NCBI GenBank assembly: GCA_903871975.1
Contig: CAIQIY010000675.1
Location: 1 to 6,909 of the forward strand
Length of the DNA: 6,909 nt
Source of the DNA: an uncultured Chloroflexota bacterium
GTDB lineage: Bacteria > Chloroflexota > Chloroflexia > Chloroflexales > Roseiflexaceae
Direction: 5' to 3'
Part shown: positions 6,607 to 6,909 of the stretch, piece after piece
Layout of the letters: each line of letters begins with the position of its first letter
Position numbering within the stretch: position 1 is the stretch's first letter
The notes under the pieces: generated by a model
What the model was told of the DNA's origin: nothing
The model's input: the letters and a program-made list of their open reading frames with translations, nothing else
Database searches by the model: none
Program-made: the position numbers and the translations under genes

Positions 6607-6909
6607 GGCAGGAGCTCCGGGCTGGGCTGCGGCTGCAGGCACCATGGCGGGCGATCGGCACGCGCGGCGGGCTGGTGGTGTGTCGCCACGATGGCCTGCT
6701 GTTGGCCAATCGCAGCGACGCCAGTGGCTACCAGAATGCGCAACTCGACGATTATCGCACCGCCACAGGCCTCGAGCTCCGCTGGCGTCCGCCGCTGCGG
6801 CTGACCGTCAGCGCGAGTGCCGCGCCGATGATCGCCGGCACGGCGGGATTTGGCTTCTGGAACAGCCCGATCTCGCCGCTGGGCCATGTGCTGCCGCGTC
6901 CGCCGGCGG
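6603..6909 (+). CDS. Uncharacterised protein, N-terminal part, coupled to the small membrane protein
   Basis: An open frame of 102 full codons begins at the ATG overlapping the previous stop and runs off the right edge. It starts MRQELRAGLRLQAPWRAIG and shows NRSDASGYQNAQLDDY (about 37-52), LRWRPPLRLTVSASA (about 58-72) and IAGTAGFGFWNSPI (about 76-89). No signal peptide or membrane helix is visible. The pattern of alternating short strands with GTAGFGFWN recalls a family of uncharacterised proteins I associate with Chloroflexota, perhaps with a lectin-like beta-sandwich, but this is from memory and weak. The 4-nt overlap and steady G/C third positions support it as a real gene; no strong ribosome site precedes it, which fits translational coupling. 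Confidence 0.65.
   Translation, partial: MRQELRAGLRLQAPWRAIGTRGGLVVCRHDGLLLANRSDASGYQNAQLDDYRTATGLELRWRPPLRLTVSASAAPMIAGTAGFGFWNSPISPLGHVLPRPPA

Overview
This is a GC-rich bacterial chromosomal window with strong G/C preference at third codon positions. It holds five complete genes and one partial gene at each end. The style fits a high-GC free-living bacterium. Chloroflexota is my best guess, from the Ala/Pro/Thr-rich lipoprotein stalk on a sugar dehydrogenase, the extended -10 (TGnTAnnAT) promoters and the partial protein at the right edge. This is inference from pattern memory, not a proven assignment. There are no tRNA or rRNA genes, insertion sequences, CRISPR arrays or phage genes.

Layout from left to right. 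(1) 1-114, minus: the N-terminus of a MoaB-type molybdenum cofactor protein, running off the left edge. (2) 271-1938, minus: full-length EttA, an ABC-F ribosome-associated ATPase, with a clear TTGACG-17-TAGCAT promoter. (3) 1939-2436: a gene-poor stretch holding the ettA promoter, a possible small ORF or gene remnant on the minus strand, and two strong RNA-like hairpins downstream of a -10-like element on the plus strand. (4) 2437-3765, plus: an exported lipoprotein of the PQQ-dependent (glucose/sorbosone) sugar dehydrogenase family. (5) 3785-4993, plus: a fold-type I PLP aminotransferase, 19 nt downstream, with its own likely promoter inside the end of the dehydrogenase gene. (6) 4997-6001, minus: an aldo/keto reductase, convergent with the aminotransferase and only 3 nt away. 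(7) 6002-6390: an intergenic region with the reductase promoter (TTGACA-17-TAGAGT), a palindrome beside it, and a chain of perfect hairpins. (8) 6391-6606, plus: a small two-helix membrane protein, joined by an ATGA overlap to (9) 6603-end, an uncharacterised protein cut by the right edge.

The genes do not form one pathway. They look like neighbouring housekeeping and metabolic units: cofactor synthesis, translation control, extracytoplasmic sugar oxidation, amino-acid transamination and carbonyl reduction. The most interesting material is non-coding: the candidate structured transcript at 2133-2340 and the structured leader at 6181-6360. The coupled pair of unknown genes at the right edge is also worth a look. 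I did not find convincing evidence of a new defence or mobile system.
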